From assembly GCA_964247675.1 (NCBI GenBank), contig CAXTVW010000004.1:11333-75332 (forward strand): a stretch of 64,000 bases of DNA. Reading direction: 5' to 3'. Position numbers and translations under genes: made by a program. Every line of letters begins with the position of its first letter. Position 1 is the first letter of the stretch. This DNA comes from BOG-908 sp964247675. GTDB taxonomy: Bacteria; Pseudomonadota; Alphaproteobacteria; Acetobacterales; Acetobacteraceae. The notes beneath the pieces are model-generated. The model was not told the origin of the DNA. It did not search any database and worked only from the letters and a program-made list of their open reading frames with translations. Below are positions 8,325 to 16,854 of the stretch, piece after piece.

Positions 8325-8974
8325 AACCGTGTGAGCGTCGCGCAATCAACGCATTCGCGGCCGTTCTGGCCATATCCGCCGCCGCACTCTGCGCCTCGTT
8401 TCCCGCCCGGGCGGCCAGCTTCGATTGTGCCCGGGCCAGGACCCCTCACGAGCACCACATCTGCAATATTCCGGAACTGAACATGGCTGACGGCGAAATG
8501 GGCATCGCCTTCAAGGCCGCCGTCGCCTCTTTCCTGGTCAAAGGTGCCGCTCTCGCCGTGCAACAGGTGTTCCTGACCGGCTACCGGCACTGCGACCAGA
8601 AGGATGACGGCAATTGCCTGGACGAACTCCGGCAGCAGACCGCGAAGCTGCAATCCGTGATAGGGGCCGCGGTCTATGCGTCGACGGAGCACGGGGCGGC
8701 TTTCGGCCCTGAGGACGCGCTGTTCTGGATGATGCCTGGGACCGCCCGGGCCGAACTCCATTACTTCGGCGCCTACATGCCCGACATGGTCAGGCCGGAC
8801 ACGTTTCCCAACGGTGTCATCTGCGACGACGAGGTGACGCTGGCGAAAACCGCCAAAGGTTTCGAGGGGCGTGAGGACGGCAACGAAATCGATGTGACCG
8901 ACACCGCGGTGGTGTCTAAACTTAGCTGTGGCGCCCGAACAGGGTTGTTCGGGACAACGCCCCGGGTGCGATGA
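8315..8974 (+). CDS. Exported protein with LprI/DUF1311-like N-terminus
   Basis: The frame overlaps the end of the PDZ-DUF3761 gene. No ATG is available at the head; the TTG at 8315 gives MLLEPCERRA then a signal-peptide core (FAAVLAISAAALCASFPARA). The mature protein opens ASFDCARARTPHEHHICNIP and ELNMADGEM, the cysteine-containing pattern of lysozyme-inhibitor LprI-like N-termini. The later part (about 219 aa in all) has no recognised domain and two further Cys-containing segments (GVICDDEV, KLSCGARTG). It probably acts in the periplasm and is co-translated with its upstream neighbour. The LprI relation is limited to the short Cys motif. Confidence 0.6.
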   Translation: MLLEPCERRAINAFAAVLAISAAALCASFPARAASFDCARARTPHEHHICNIPELNMADGEMGIAFKAAVASFLVKGAALAVQQVFLTGYRHCDQKDDGNCLDELRQQTAKLQSVIGAAVYASTEHGAAFGPEDALFWMMPGTARAELHYFGAYMPDMVRPDTFPNGVICDDEVTLAKTAKGFEGREDGNEIDVTDTAVVSKLSCGARTGLFGTTPRVR

Positions 8975-9011
8975 CCGGGCGCGGCAGCCTTTTTCGACCC
9001 TGGCCAAGCGC

Positions 9012-10079
9012 TCAGTGCGACCGCTTTCGCCTCCTCAGCCCCTCGAGGTGTCGCTGGAACACCATGTGCTCGGGCGCGCCGCCCGTATGGGAGTAACTTC
9101 TGTCGGCGCTTTCCCGCGTCCTGTGCCCGAGCATGTGGGCGACGGCCCAACCAAGGTCCGGCTCATGCGCGGCCAGGCTGGTCGCCAGGCAGTCCCGAAA
9201 CAGGTGTGGTCCCAGTTCCTTGCCGAAACGTTTGGCGGTGCGCCGCTTCAGCATGGCGTAGAGGGTTTGCCTGCCCAGGGGCGAGCCGGTACGCGACACC
9301 CACAGGTAGCCAGCATCCCGCTCGCCCGCCGCGAGCAGGCGAGGCCTGACCGCATCGAGGTAGCGGCGGAGGTGGGCGAGGAGGCCAGGCGGGAAGGGAT
9401 ACTCGAGATCCAATCCGTTCTTGGTCTCCTCACCCGGAAAGCACAGCCAGAGGACGCCGTGACGCTCCGTCAGGTGGATGCCCAATCGGACACTCAGAAA
9501 ATTGCCCATCCTGAGCGGCCGCATGGCGAGCAGCGCGATGATCAGGCCATCGCGGTAACGCAGCAGCGCTTCGTGGCCTTCCCGCGTGGTCGGCCACTTA
9601 TCGGGCTGCATCAACTCCACTCCGAAACGGAGCAGGTCGCCGGAGTCTACGACGCGCTCCGCCTTGCGCCGCGCGGACACCGACCGGCGGCGAAACCTCC
9701 CGACGACGGGTCGAAGCCAGGCGGTCGGGGTGCCGGGCGCCAAAAGGCAGGTCACGGTCTGTATGTGCACCAGCGCCGTCCCTATCGAGATGTCCCGCAG
9801 CCGCTCGCGTAGCTGGTCGACGTAGAGCGCCACGGTCTCCCTGGTCAGCCGTCCGGCGGGGCCGAGCATCAGGATGGCGGGGTGCTCGTCTTTCAGCCAC
9901 GCGAGCCAGCGCCCGTAGGAACCCTGGATCGCCGCGACAGTGACCGGGCGCCATTTCGGACGGGGCCTGCCCAAAAAGAGCCCGTTGTCGAGTTCAATCG
10001 CCGCCAGCCAGCCCAACCGGTCGCTCTCGGGCCAGAAGCCGAGCGGGAGGGAGCGTCGCCGCACGGCACCGGCGGTCAA
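9012..10079 (-). CDS. Tyrosine recombinase/integrase (downstream member of a pair)
   Basis: A 355-aa site-specific recombinase. The C-terminal catalytic domain has the first Arg in LLAMRPLRMGNFL, the HxxR box as LGPHLFRDCLA, the second His in HMLGHRTRESADR, and the nucleophile Tyr in RSYSH. The N-terminal ~150 residues are a typical core-binding domain. It overlaps the upstream recombinase by 4 bases, so the two are one translational unit. Paired recombinases of about 350 and 600 aa are known from Tn554-like elements and related island integration modules, so this pair is the probable integration machinery of the left-hand island. Confidence 0.88.
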   Translation of the reverse strand: MTAGAVRRRSLPLGFWPESDRLGWLAAIELDNGLFLGRPRPKWRPVTVAAIQGSYGRWLAWLKDEHPAILMLGPAGRLTRETVALYVDQLRERLRDISIGTALVHIQTVTCLLAPGTPTAWLRPVVGRFRRRSVSARRKAERVVDSGDLLRFGVELMQPDKWPTTREGHEALLRYRDGLIIALLAMRPLRMGNFLSVRLGIHLTERHGVLWLCFPGEETKNGLDLEYPFPPGLLAHLRRYLDAVRPRLLAAGERDAGYLWVSRTGSPLGRQTLYAMLKRRTAKRFGKELGPHLFRDCLATSLAAHEPDLGWAVAHMLGHRTRESADRSYSHTGGAPEHMVFQRHLEGLRRRKRSH

Positions 10080-11845
10080 GGCGCGGCCTTCCGTCGCTTG
10101 CCGGATGACATTGCGACTTGCCGTTCACGGGATTTCGAGTGCCGCCTCCCGGGAGGAATCTTTGGGAGTTCCGCGCCCTGCAGCAGAAAGGCGTCGACAC
10201 GCCCGGCGACCCCGGCGACATCCAGCCGCGAGTAGGTGTTCACCGTGCTGGTCACCGAGGTGTGGCCGAGCAGCATCCTCACAATGCCGAAGTCGCCCGG
10301 GTTCCGCTCCAGGTAGTGTTTGGCCGCGAAATGCCTGAAGGCCGTGGGCGTCATCTCGACCCCTGCAAGGCGCAGGGTCCATTCCCGGACGAGTGTCCGC
10401 AACTGCCCGGGGCCGAGCGACCCATGACACCCGCCGGGGAAGAGCGCCATCGACGGCTCCTCGACGAGCAATGGTCGGTACTCGCGCAGATACGTTGCCA
10501 TCATCAGACGGCAGGCTTTCCCGAGCGGGATACGCCTTCGTCGTTCGGAGAGATACCTGTGCTGGGTAACCAGAAGACTCTCCGGGCCTTCCGGACCGAT
10601 GACGACGTCGGTCCCTATATCGATGGCGAGCATTTCGCCGGGACGGAGCGGTGCACCGATCAGCATCTCGACAGCCACGGCCGTCATGAACATGCGCGCG
10701 GCGCGCCTTCCCGTTGGCTCGGCTCGCGCGAGCGCCGCGAGGCGACCCGGCAAGGACAGCAGCGAAGCCGTTCGCCGCCCGTCGTCGAATTGCGAGACCA
10801 GTATTCTGTTTTTGCGGGAGACCCCCTGGTGACACCAGCCAAATCCTGCCCGGAGTCCGTCCAATGCAGCTTGGTCCTCCCCAGACGCCCCCGTCCACAG
10901 CCGGGCTATGGCGGCCACTGCCGAGGTGAGATGGGTCATTTGCCTCGTACGCGATCGACCGCTCCGCACGGCGAGAGTACCCAGGGCAAGCCGGACCATA
11001 TCGGGAGTGGCGATGCTTGCGAGGGAGTCGAAGGATTCAGGGGCCTGGCCCTCAAGGACGAGCAGCGAGACGAAGGCCATGACGCTATGCCTGATCGACC
11101 GGACCGAAGCGGGACGCAGCGGCGTCCTGCCGCTGCTCGGAACATCGCGGGAGCGGAAAGCGAGGTAGGACTCGAGTTCCATCCTGAACGCAAAGGGAAA
11201 GGAGTCGGCTTCGTGTGCGTACACGCCCGTGCGGCGGGGCAGAGGGACGTCGGCTCGTTTCGGGCCGGTGGACACGGGAAGGTTCCAGGCGACCCGCACC
11301 GCACGGAGGTCCGTTCCCGGGCGGCGGACGAGTCCTTCCGCCAACGTTATCGCGCCATATGCCTCGAACTGGCTCTCATCGACGGATGAAGGCCGAATGC
11401 CGCGGGCGGACATGAGGTGCATGAATCGCGAGAGCGTCAGCCGCGTACGCTCGTCCGCCAGGCGAGCGGCGGTCTTTCTCCACTCCGCGGTGAGCGGCGC
11501 GGCGTAACGGCCCGGTGCCTCCGAAAGGCCCCACCTCTCCGCGGCCGCGCGAAGGTCCGGCCGCAGCCGGTCCCACGCGGCCATGCCGTTTGCCGAGCGC
11601 AGGACCAGAAGTTCCGCCCGTTTCAGGAGCAGCCGCGGGTTGGCGGGCAGATCGCTGGGCTTGCGCCCGAGCAGACGGGCGATGTCGGTGAGGCTTTGTG
11701 CGATCCGGTCGCGACGGCGCTTCCACATCGAGGTGTCCATTCGCACCGCGGCGGCAAGGTCCGCGAGCGTGGAGGTCGTCGGGATCGTCATGTGATCGAG
11801 CCGCATCGCCTGTCCCCCGGGTCTGCCAGGCTGCAGCCCGGCCAA
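10076..11845 (-). CDS. Tyrosine recombinase, large (upstream member of a pair)
   Basis: A 589-aa protein from 11845; an ATG at 11791 (MTIPTTSTLADLAAAV) is an equally good start, giving 571 aa. It has a long N-terminal region (~350 aa) followed by a recombinase domain with Arg in MLIGAPLRPGEMLAID, TPTAFRHFAAKHYLE, MLLGHTSVTSTVNTY and the Tyr in NTYSR. In the HxxR box the usual first His is Thr (T-A-F-R). The C-tail is basic. The stop overlaps the start of the 355-aa recombinase. No third recombinase lies upstream, so this is a pair and not a three-gene RIT-type unit. Confidence 0.87.
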   Translation of the reverse strand: MAGLQPGRPGGQAMRLDHMTIPTTSTLADLAAAVRMDTSMWKRRRDRIAQSLTDIARLLGRKPSDLPANPRLLLKRAELLVLRSANGMAAWDRLRPDLRAAAERWGLSEAPGRYAAPLTAEWRKTAARLADERTRLTLSRFMHLMSARGIRPSSVDESQFEAYGAITLAEGLVRRPGTDLRAVRVAWNLPVSTGPKRADVPLPRRTGVYAHEADSFPFAFRMELESYLAFRSRDVPSSGRTPLRPASVRSIRHSVMAFVSLLVLEGQAPESFDSLASIATPDMVRLALGTLAVRSGRSRTRQMTHLTSAVAAIARLWTGASGEDQAALDGLRAGFGWCHQGVSRKNRILVSQFDDGRRTASLLSLPGRLAALARAEPTGRRAARMFMTAVAVEMLIGAPLRPGEMLAIDIGTDVVIGPEGPESLLVTQHRYLSERRRRIPLGKACRLMMATYLREYRPLLVEEPSMALFPGGCHGSLGPGQLRTLVREWTLRLAGVEMTPTAFRHFAAKHYLERNPGDFGIVRMLLGHTSVTSTVNTYSRLDVAGVAGRVDAFLLQGAELPKIPPGRRHSKSRERQVAMSSGKRRKAAP

Positions 11846-12006
11846 CCTTGAGCCGGTTTACGGGAAACGGGAACGGCGAACTCCGTGGACGACGCTCTCC
11901 GGCGGAGGTTGCGCACCTACGCTTACCTCATTCCGACAAACTGATTGGGTCACGATCCAGGGTCAGCGGTTCGCGATGCGGGAGGCACCGAGTGCCGTTC
12001 GCCGTT

Positions 12007-12276
12007 CTACGCCGCGGTCATGGTCAGGCTTGCTTCGACCGTCTCGTCGTCGGTCTCTGCGTCAGCGGTCCCGTCGCCTTCGGTCGGCTGGCCCGTCGCC
12101 TGCTCGATCAACCGGAGAGGAAGTCGTTGCCGCGCCCGCATGAAGCCCGCGAAATCGTCCGACCGAAGCCGCGCCGGGTCCATGAGATGGGATTTCAGGT
12201 AAGTGTCCAGAGTGCTCGGAACCATGGGCGGGGTATCCACCAAGCCGAGTCTCACCAAGCCATGATCGTTTCGAAC
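12007..12276 (-). pseudogene. C-terminal remnant of a larger protein, possibly DUF262/GmrS-type
   Basis: The last ~85 codons of a minus-strand frame look coding: STLDTYLKSHLMDPARLRSD then DFAGFMRARQRLPLRLIEQA, and an acidic tail. Upstream of about 12276 the sequence loses coding character. The 'shared-end' pattern (YL.SHLI.P..LR.DDF..F...R...L..LIE.A.GKP) is one I associate with the C-termini of DUF262-type nucleases, but this is from memory and may be wrong. The fragment would be what is left after deletion next to the recombinases. The 380 bp between it and the DUF3761 gene (12277-12658) show nothing coding. Confidence 0.35.
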
Positions 12277-12658
12277 ACTACCGGTCCTGCTTGATCGATC
12301 CTGAAAAGCGGCTTGGCAAAGAATCGAAATTGCGGACGAAAGTCCCCTATCCGCGACCCACTCCCGCACGTCATGTAAGCTCCGGTTGCTTTCCTTGGGA
12401 AGCGGGCTTCGGGACGGAAGGTGGAACGCATCGCGACGCAAACCGTACGGTCTCCACCAGCCGCCCTTCGAAGGTATCCGGCCGCCGAGCGGGTCGCATT
12501 TACATCTTGAGGCTTGCCTTCACTGGTCCCCTAGTCGCCCGTAGACTGCCTCGGCAGTTTGCCGTCATCTCAGCTTGCCGCACAGCAAAGCGTTCGATTT
12601 GGAAGCGTAGCCACAGGTCCCGCGAACCGGCGGGGTTCGAGGCGAGCTGCCAGAGGCG

Positions 12659-12991
12659 CTAAAAGCAGGCTTTCCCGTCGGACGGCCGAGCGCCTTCAGC
12701 CTTCGCCGCCGTCTCCGTCATGTAGGAGCCCGCCTTCGTCTTCCCGTAATTCGGGTCGCCCGCGCAATGATATACTTTTGACTTCGCATTCACCCAAACC
12801 TTTGCCACCGGTGCGGGTGCGGCTGTGTCGAACGCCTTCACGCCTCCGTGGTGGCCGCAGGCGCCGCTACGCTGCGCGCCGCTCCAGCTGGTGCCGTCCT
12901 TGCAGGTGGCCGTCACCGGCGCTTGTGCGTGGGCTGCGACGCACACCACAAGCCAGGCGGACGCGGCGTAGGCGATGGCAGACTGACGCAT
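12659..12991 (-). CDS. Small exported DUF3761 protein
   Basis: A 110-aa protein with a signal peptide (MRQSAIAYAASAWLVVCVAA then HAQA) and a single DUF3761 domain: TATCKDGTSWSGAQRSGACG, SKVYHCAGDPNYGKTKAG, YMTETAAKAEG and a terminal KACF. GGGAGAGC upstream of the ATG supports the start. It closely resembles the C-terminal ~90 residues of the PDZ-DUF3761 protein 4.3 kb away on the other strand, so one is probably derived from the other. Four conserved cysteines suggest disulfide bonding in the periplasm. Function of the domain is unknown. Confidence 0.85.
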   Translation of the reverse strand: MRQSAIAYAASAWLVVCVAAHAQAPVTATCKDGTSWSGAQRSGACGHHGGVKAFDTAAPAPVAKVWVNAKSKVYHCAGDPNYGKTKAGSYMTETAAKAEGARPSDGKACF

Positions 12992-13059
12992 GATGCTCTC
13001 CCGACCCAGTCAAAATCGCAGGCTGTGCGCAGTGGAGCGCAAAACCAATCCGTCTTCCA

Positions 13060-13179
13060 TCACTTTCGCCGTGTCCTCCGGTGGTGGCTCGCGCCCAGAC
13101 ATCCGCTGACAAGAGTCAGGACCGAAAGGAGCACCGCCGGGTCGATACTCAGGTGCAGACCGAAAAATAAGATGGTCAT
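13060..13179 (-). CDS. 39-aa single-span membrane peptide
   Basis: A short frame of 39 codons preceded by GGGAGGA 10-11 bases upstream of its ATG. The peptide is MTILFFGLHLSIDPAVLLSV followed by a hydrophobic run and a basic tail (SHHRRTRRK), i.e. one transmembrane helix with a positively charged cytoplasmic end. It lies 68 bp upstream of the DUF3761 gene on the same strand, so co-transcription is likely. No family recognised; small phage-type membrane peptides look like this. Confidence 0.45.
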   Translation of the reverse strand: MTILFFGLHLSIDPAVLLSVLTLVSGCLGASHHRRTRRK

Positions 13180-13325
13180 CAAGGAATGTCCTCCCAATGA
13201 CATGCAACATATCCCAGCCTGTCAGACCTGGGCAAAGGATATCGATGTGCCAGGAGATCAATGATATCGGCATTCAACACAGGGTGTGGCAGCTTCAGCG
13301 CGGGGTGATCCGGGGTGGGTCCGTC

Positions 13326-13576
13326 ATGCGTCTGTGTTACGCTGTGGTTCTCGCCGCCTCTTTGCTCTGCGGTCCGGCTGCAGCTCAGACAGCCGTGCAC
13401 ACCTCTCCAAACCGTCTGGCCGGTCCTGGTAACCTGTGGTCTGGTTGACCACGGGAGCAGGTGTCTACCTGTTCAAGGGGGGGGGAAGGTATCTCGGGAA
13501 CACGAAGCAAAGGATCTTCATCTGCGGACAGGCGGCGAGCGCCGAAGGCGACTGGCCTGCGAGGAATGGCCGGTAG
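13326..13576 (+). pseudogene. Small exported peptide, frameshifted
   Basis: An ATG at 13326 opens a clear signal peptide (MRLCYAVVLAASLLCGPAAA-Q) but the frame stops at 13446-13448 after about 40 codons. The adjacent frame from ~13445 reads TTGAGVYLFKGGGRYLGNTK and QRIFICGQAASAEGDWPA before a TAG at 13574-13576, which looks like the continuation. A run of nine G residues (13477-13485) lies inside the second half. I infer one gene of about 80 codons broken by a one-base indel; alternatively the signal peptide belongs to a shorter real product. Confidence 0.35.
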
Positions 13577-13720
13577 TATGAACCCGGTCGTCCGCCACAG
13601 TCCGCAAAGGCATGTTCGGAACCTTGGAAGCGTGGTCTTGATGCTGAAGGCGGCAACTTGGGCGAGCCCGGCCTCGTGTTCGGCTTGGGCTCCGGTCGGT
13701 TCGAGACGGACTGTGCAGGC

Positions 13721-13752
13721 CAGGATCAAGGGGCCGAAATCCCTTGATCCTG
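13721..13752 (-). terminator. Perfect 12-bp stem-loop downstream of the choice-of-anchor P gene
   Basis: CAGGATCAAGGG and CCCTTGATCCTG form a perfect 12-bp stem around an 8-base loop (GCCGAAAT). It lies 39 bp beyond the stop of the choice-of-anchor P gene on the minus strand. There is no T-run, so it may act as a transcript-end or 3'-stabilising hairpin and not as a canonical intrinsic terminator. Confidence 0.5.
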
Positions 13753-13791
13753 CCGCTGGACTGCATCCCGAAAATTCTTCGAAGGAGCGTA

Positions 13792-15114
13792 TCAGAACCG
13801 CCGCACCGTTGCGATCGCACGCGCCAGCATCAAACGCGCGCCCACCGGGATGCCCAACAGGTTGGCCTGCGTAACCTGAACGTCCAGCCCGATCACTTCC
13901 ATCCTGCCATTCAGCGGTCCGGGAGTCTGCTCATTGACGATGACGTAACCCACTCCCGGCAATGCCAGCTTCAGGTTCACCGGCGAGCTAGCTGGCACAG
14001 AAATTCCTGCGACAGTCAGGCCAGTCAGTCCCGACCCGGCAGCTGAAGGTGTAGAGATGTTCCCCGTTTTGCTCACCTGAGCTACCGCTGCGACCGAGTC
14101 GGCGGTGACCAAGCCGCCCAGCACCGAAACGCTGGAGAGTGTCGCCGTCGTCCTGGTCACCAGCGACGTGCCCACCGGACCACCAAAGGCACTTGCCTGC
14201 TCCGATACGGCTGACGCGAGCCCGGGAATGCTAAGGGCGCTGGTCGCGCTTTCCAGTGTAGACCCGGCAGTTCCGGTACAGCTCGGAATACCGACTCCCT
14301 TTCCGAGACCGACCGCCGTGTCGAGAGCACTGGCCACGTCACCCGTCAGCTCCGCTCCAACCCCGCCTCCGGCCAGGAAGGCAGCTGGCTGTTCACGGGA
14401 GTAGCCCGCCCCGGCGTTGGCGACCTTGATCCTGCTGCCGACAGGCAGACCGAAGCTGTTCGCCGCGCTTACGTTGACCAGTAAGCCATGCACCTGGATT
14501 GAGGCCCGCTTTGTGTCACTGGATTTGGTCACGGCCTTCACCGTCACGGACCCGATGCCTGGCAAAGGAATGCTGGTGTTGTCGGGAACGGCGGGATCGA
14601 TGTTTGTCCCCGCGATCACCAGGTTCGTCAATGTCGTGCCGTCATCTGACGTGTCGAGCGTGCTCGGCGTCGCGCCTGCGCTCGCTTTGACGGTGATCGC
14701 ATCCGCTGTTATCAAACCGCCTAGAAGGCTGAGCTTGGTAACCTCCGATCCCTCGGTAGTCACAGCCGTGCTGTCCGTGTTCGTGCCGAGCGCGGTTGCC
14801 GTCGTGTTGGTTGCTGAAACCAGGCTACCGGAGACCCCGAGAGTGACAGCGGAGACACTGCTGGTCTTCTTCAAGCCATTCGTTCCATTGCAAGGGCAAC
14901 CGACGGACGCGGCATGAAGCATCGGCGAGGCGACCGTGCTCGCGCCCAAGAACAGCGCCACCGACGTCGCCGTTCCGGACACCTCGCCCGGAAGCGGCGC
15001 GGCAAGCGCCTGACATACCACCCCCAGTTGCATGGACGTCATCAGTAGCGCAGCCAACGGCAAACCATGCCAAACAGACTGATATGACCAAGTTTTCTTT
15101 GTAGAACCAAACAT
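13792..15114 (-). CDS. Choice-of-anchor P family secreted protein, two modules
   Basis: A 440-aa protein starting at ATG 15114, chosen over an upstream in-frame ATG (15213) because GGGAGAGCAG precedes it. An N-terminal export signal ends near VVCQALAA. Two copies of the same module follow: each has LGGLxTAD, a conserved beta segment, LPGxGxVxV, and GLxVxVxxAN-x-GxPVGxR (module 1 about residues 95-230, module 2 about 320-440). This pattern is the choice-of-anchor P family, seen in secreted or surface proteins whose lineage-specific C-terminal anchor varies; here no sorting signal follows and the protein ends ARAIATVRRF. Base composition is lower in GC than the neighbours. It is monocistronic, with a hairpin after the stop. 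Confidence 0.75.
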   Translation of the reverse strand: MFGSTKKTWSYQSVWHGLPLAALLMTSMQLGVVCQALAAPLPGEVSGTATSVALFLGASTVASPMLHAASVGCPCNGTNGLKKTSSVSAVTLGVSGSLVSATNTTATALGTNTDSTAVTTEGSEVTKLSLLGGLITADAITVKASAGATPSTLDTSDDGTTLTNLVIAGTNIDPAVPDNTSIPLPGIGSVTVKAVTKSSDTKRASIQVHGLLVNVSAANSFGLPVGSRIKVANAGAGYSREQPAAFLAGGGVGAELTGDVASALDTAVGLGKGVGIPSCTGTAGSTLESATSALSIPGLASAVSEQASAFGGPVGTSLVTRTTATLSSVSVLGGLVTADSVAAVAQVSKTGNISTPSAAGSGLTGLTVAGISVPASSPVNLKLALPGVGYVIVNEQTPGPLNGRMEVIGLDVQVTQANLLGIPVGARLMLARAIATVRRF

Positions 15115-15689
15115 TCTGCTCTCCCTTGACGCCAAAGAGGCCCTGTAAATCTCGAGGCGTACCCGGAACGTTACGGTAAAAAAAGAAGAGAATGCAACCG
15201 AAATGCACTTCAAGGTTTAACTCTATTGTAACAGCACAACCCAGGATAAGCTTGCCCTTGCTAAAAATGAGGCTCGCCGGAAAGCGGTCGTTGTATTGCC
15301 TTTCCGATACACGGAGAAAGGTCTTCGGCAGCCTGCGGAGAGGTCCGGCTCTCTGTCAGACTCCAGAGGTGCCTCGTGCGGGCCCGTGGAGCCTTCCAGT
15401 CTAGGATGAGATATAGGTCACCGGCTGTTGGCTGGCCGGTTCGGTCTGACCGCGCTGCGGCAATCCCAAGCTGCCAACTGTCGGTTCCGCAAGTCCGGGG
15501 GTCACCTTGTAGGACGTCTTACGGCGCCATTCGCGGGAAAAGTCGGAAGGCGCTGGCATGGGTTTCGGTCGTGCGCCTTGCGATGTCGGAAGCTGCCTCG
15601 CTGTCTCAATGGCTGAACACGTTCATAGGTCGCTTTTTGGAAGGTGACGCATCCAGGCCAGTCAAACTGGCCCAAGTATTTCCACTTGC
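15115..15689. other. Gene-poor spacer upstream of the choice-of-anchor P gene
   Basis: Contains the promoter region and leader of the choice-of-anchor P gene, including an A/T-rich stretch around 15175-15250, then sequence without coding character up to the IS5-type remnant. No RNA gene or strong repeat was seen. Confidence 0.5.
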
Positions 15690-16255
15690 GGTTGCTCTTG
15701 GGCGGGATGTTGGGCGTGGCATCTTGGTCCTAGATCAGCTCGCGAATGCGGTCGGCGTCGTAGCCTTGTCCGCCAGCATGATGGTGTGCGGGCCGAGGTG
15801 ATCGAGCAGGTGGCCTACGATCTGCCCGTCATGCGTCTGGCCTGCGGTGAGGGCGAGCCGGATTGGGAGCCCCTGCGCGTCGACGACGACGTGAGTCTTG
15901 GTCGTGAGCCCGCCTCGGGAGCGACCGAGACAATGATCTGAACCACTTTTTTGCCGTCGCAGCCTGCTCGTGCGCCCGGATCGAAGTGCTGTCGATCAAT
16001 CGGATTTCGCCGTCGTGTGCTGCGCTGATGGCATCCATCAGCCGGTCCCACACGCCTGCCTTTCGCCATCGCACAAAGCGGTTGTGGCAGGTGGTGCGCG
16101 GTCCATAGCGCTCGGGTAAGTCACGCCACGGCGCCCCGGAACGCAGCACCCAGAAGATGCCGTTCAGCACGCGCGGGCATCCATACGGGGCACGCCCCTC
16201 GGCTTGTTGGGCAACAGCGGCTCGATCACGCGCCAGTCGAAGTCGGTCAGGTTCT
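15690..16255 (-). mobile_element. IS5-family transposase remnant, multiply frameshifted
   Basis: Translating the minus strand across three frames recovers an IS5-type transposase: LTDFDWRVIEPLLPNKPRGV near 16240-16185, VLNGIFWVLRSGAPWRDLPE and YGPRTTCHNRFVRWRKAGVW, IDSTSIRAHEQAATAKK, then LGRSRGGLTTKTHVVVDAQG, HTIMLADK and an IRELI-stop. The first frame break is near 16175 and another near 15945; an in-frame stop follows IRELI. The C-terminal third is unrecognisable and no terminal inverted repeats were identified, so this is a dead fragment. Confidence 0.8.
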
Positions 16256-16544
16256 ATAGCTACCAGCCTACGAAGCGGACGAGGACTGCATCGGAGGCAC
16301 CCTACAGCTCGGGACGGTGCCGTTGCGGATCTACTACGAGCATTCCCTGAGCCACCTGACCCTTATCATGAGCGATAACGAGCCTGCGCTGCGCGATGCC
16401 GCTGCTCGCATCCAGCCCAACGTCGCCATCATCCCATACTGGTTATGGGTTCACGACCTAGTGGACGCACTGCACGCATGGCTCGATCCGCAGGTCTCGC
16501 GCTTGCCTGGTCGCAGCCGATTGGCCGAGGCGGTCCGCATGCGC

Positions 16545-16817
16545 TCGGCCGCTGGGCGGCCCTGAGCCGGTTCCTCGACGATGGCCGCATCGACCTCGAC
16601 ACCAATCCCGTCGGGCGTGCCATACGGCCAGTGAGTTTTGGGCGTAAGAATTCGCTGTTCGCAGGCAGCGATGGCGGGGCGGCCAGGTGGGCGATCGTCG
16701 CATCCCTAATCGAGACCTGCAAGCTGAACGGGATCGGACCTGATGCTTGGCTCGCCGCCATACTCACCCTGATGATAGAGGGCATCCTGCTCAGCAACTC
16801 GATGATTTACTGCCTTG
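16545..16817 (+). mobile_element. IS66-family TnpC C-terminal remnant
   Basis: The frame reads ALSRFLDDGRIDLDTNPVGR, AIRPVSFGRKNSLFAGSDGG, AARWAIVASLIETCKLNGIG and PDAWLAAILT, the C-terminal domain of IS66 TnpC. In intact copies the segment is NPVERAIRP; here the conserved Glu is Gly. Neither tnpA nor tnpB is nearby. The other IS66-type copy in this window (59-61 kb) lacks exactly this C-terminal domain. Between 16256 and 16545 no coherent coding sequence was found, although a short frame reading LIMSDNEPALRDAAARIQP is open. Confidence 0.8.
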
Positions 16818-16854
16818 GTCGTGCCAGCTTGCCCCCGGCTGAGCCACCTAGAAC

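Noticed and set aside
6696..8345. 549-codon minus-strand frame opposite the PDZ-DUF3761 gene
   Set aside because: It is Arg/Cys-rich without motifs, while the plus strand encodes recognisable PDZ and DUF3761 domains.
10118..11389. 423-codon plus-strand frame across the recombinase gene
   Set aside because: Antisense to the 589-aa recombinase; low-complexity composition and no domain.
13461..13874. 137-codon plus-strand frame across the hairpin at 13721
   Set aside because: Composition-driven and overlaps the 3' end of the choice-of-anchor P gene; no motif.
16256..16545. Open frame with LIMSDNEPALRDAAARIQP between two IS remnants
   Set aside because: It joins unrelated remnant DNA and has no recognisable start or domain; treated as debris.
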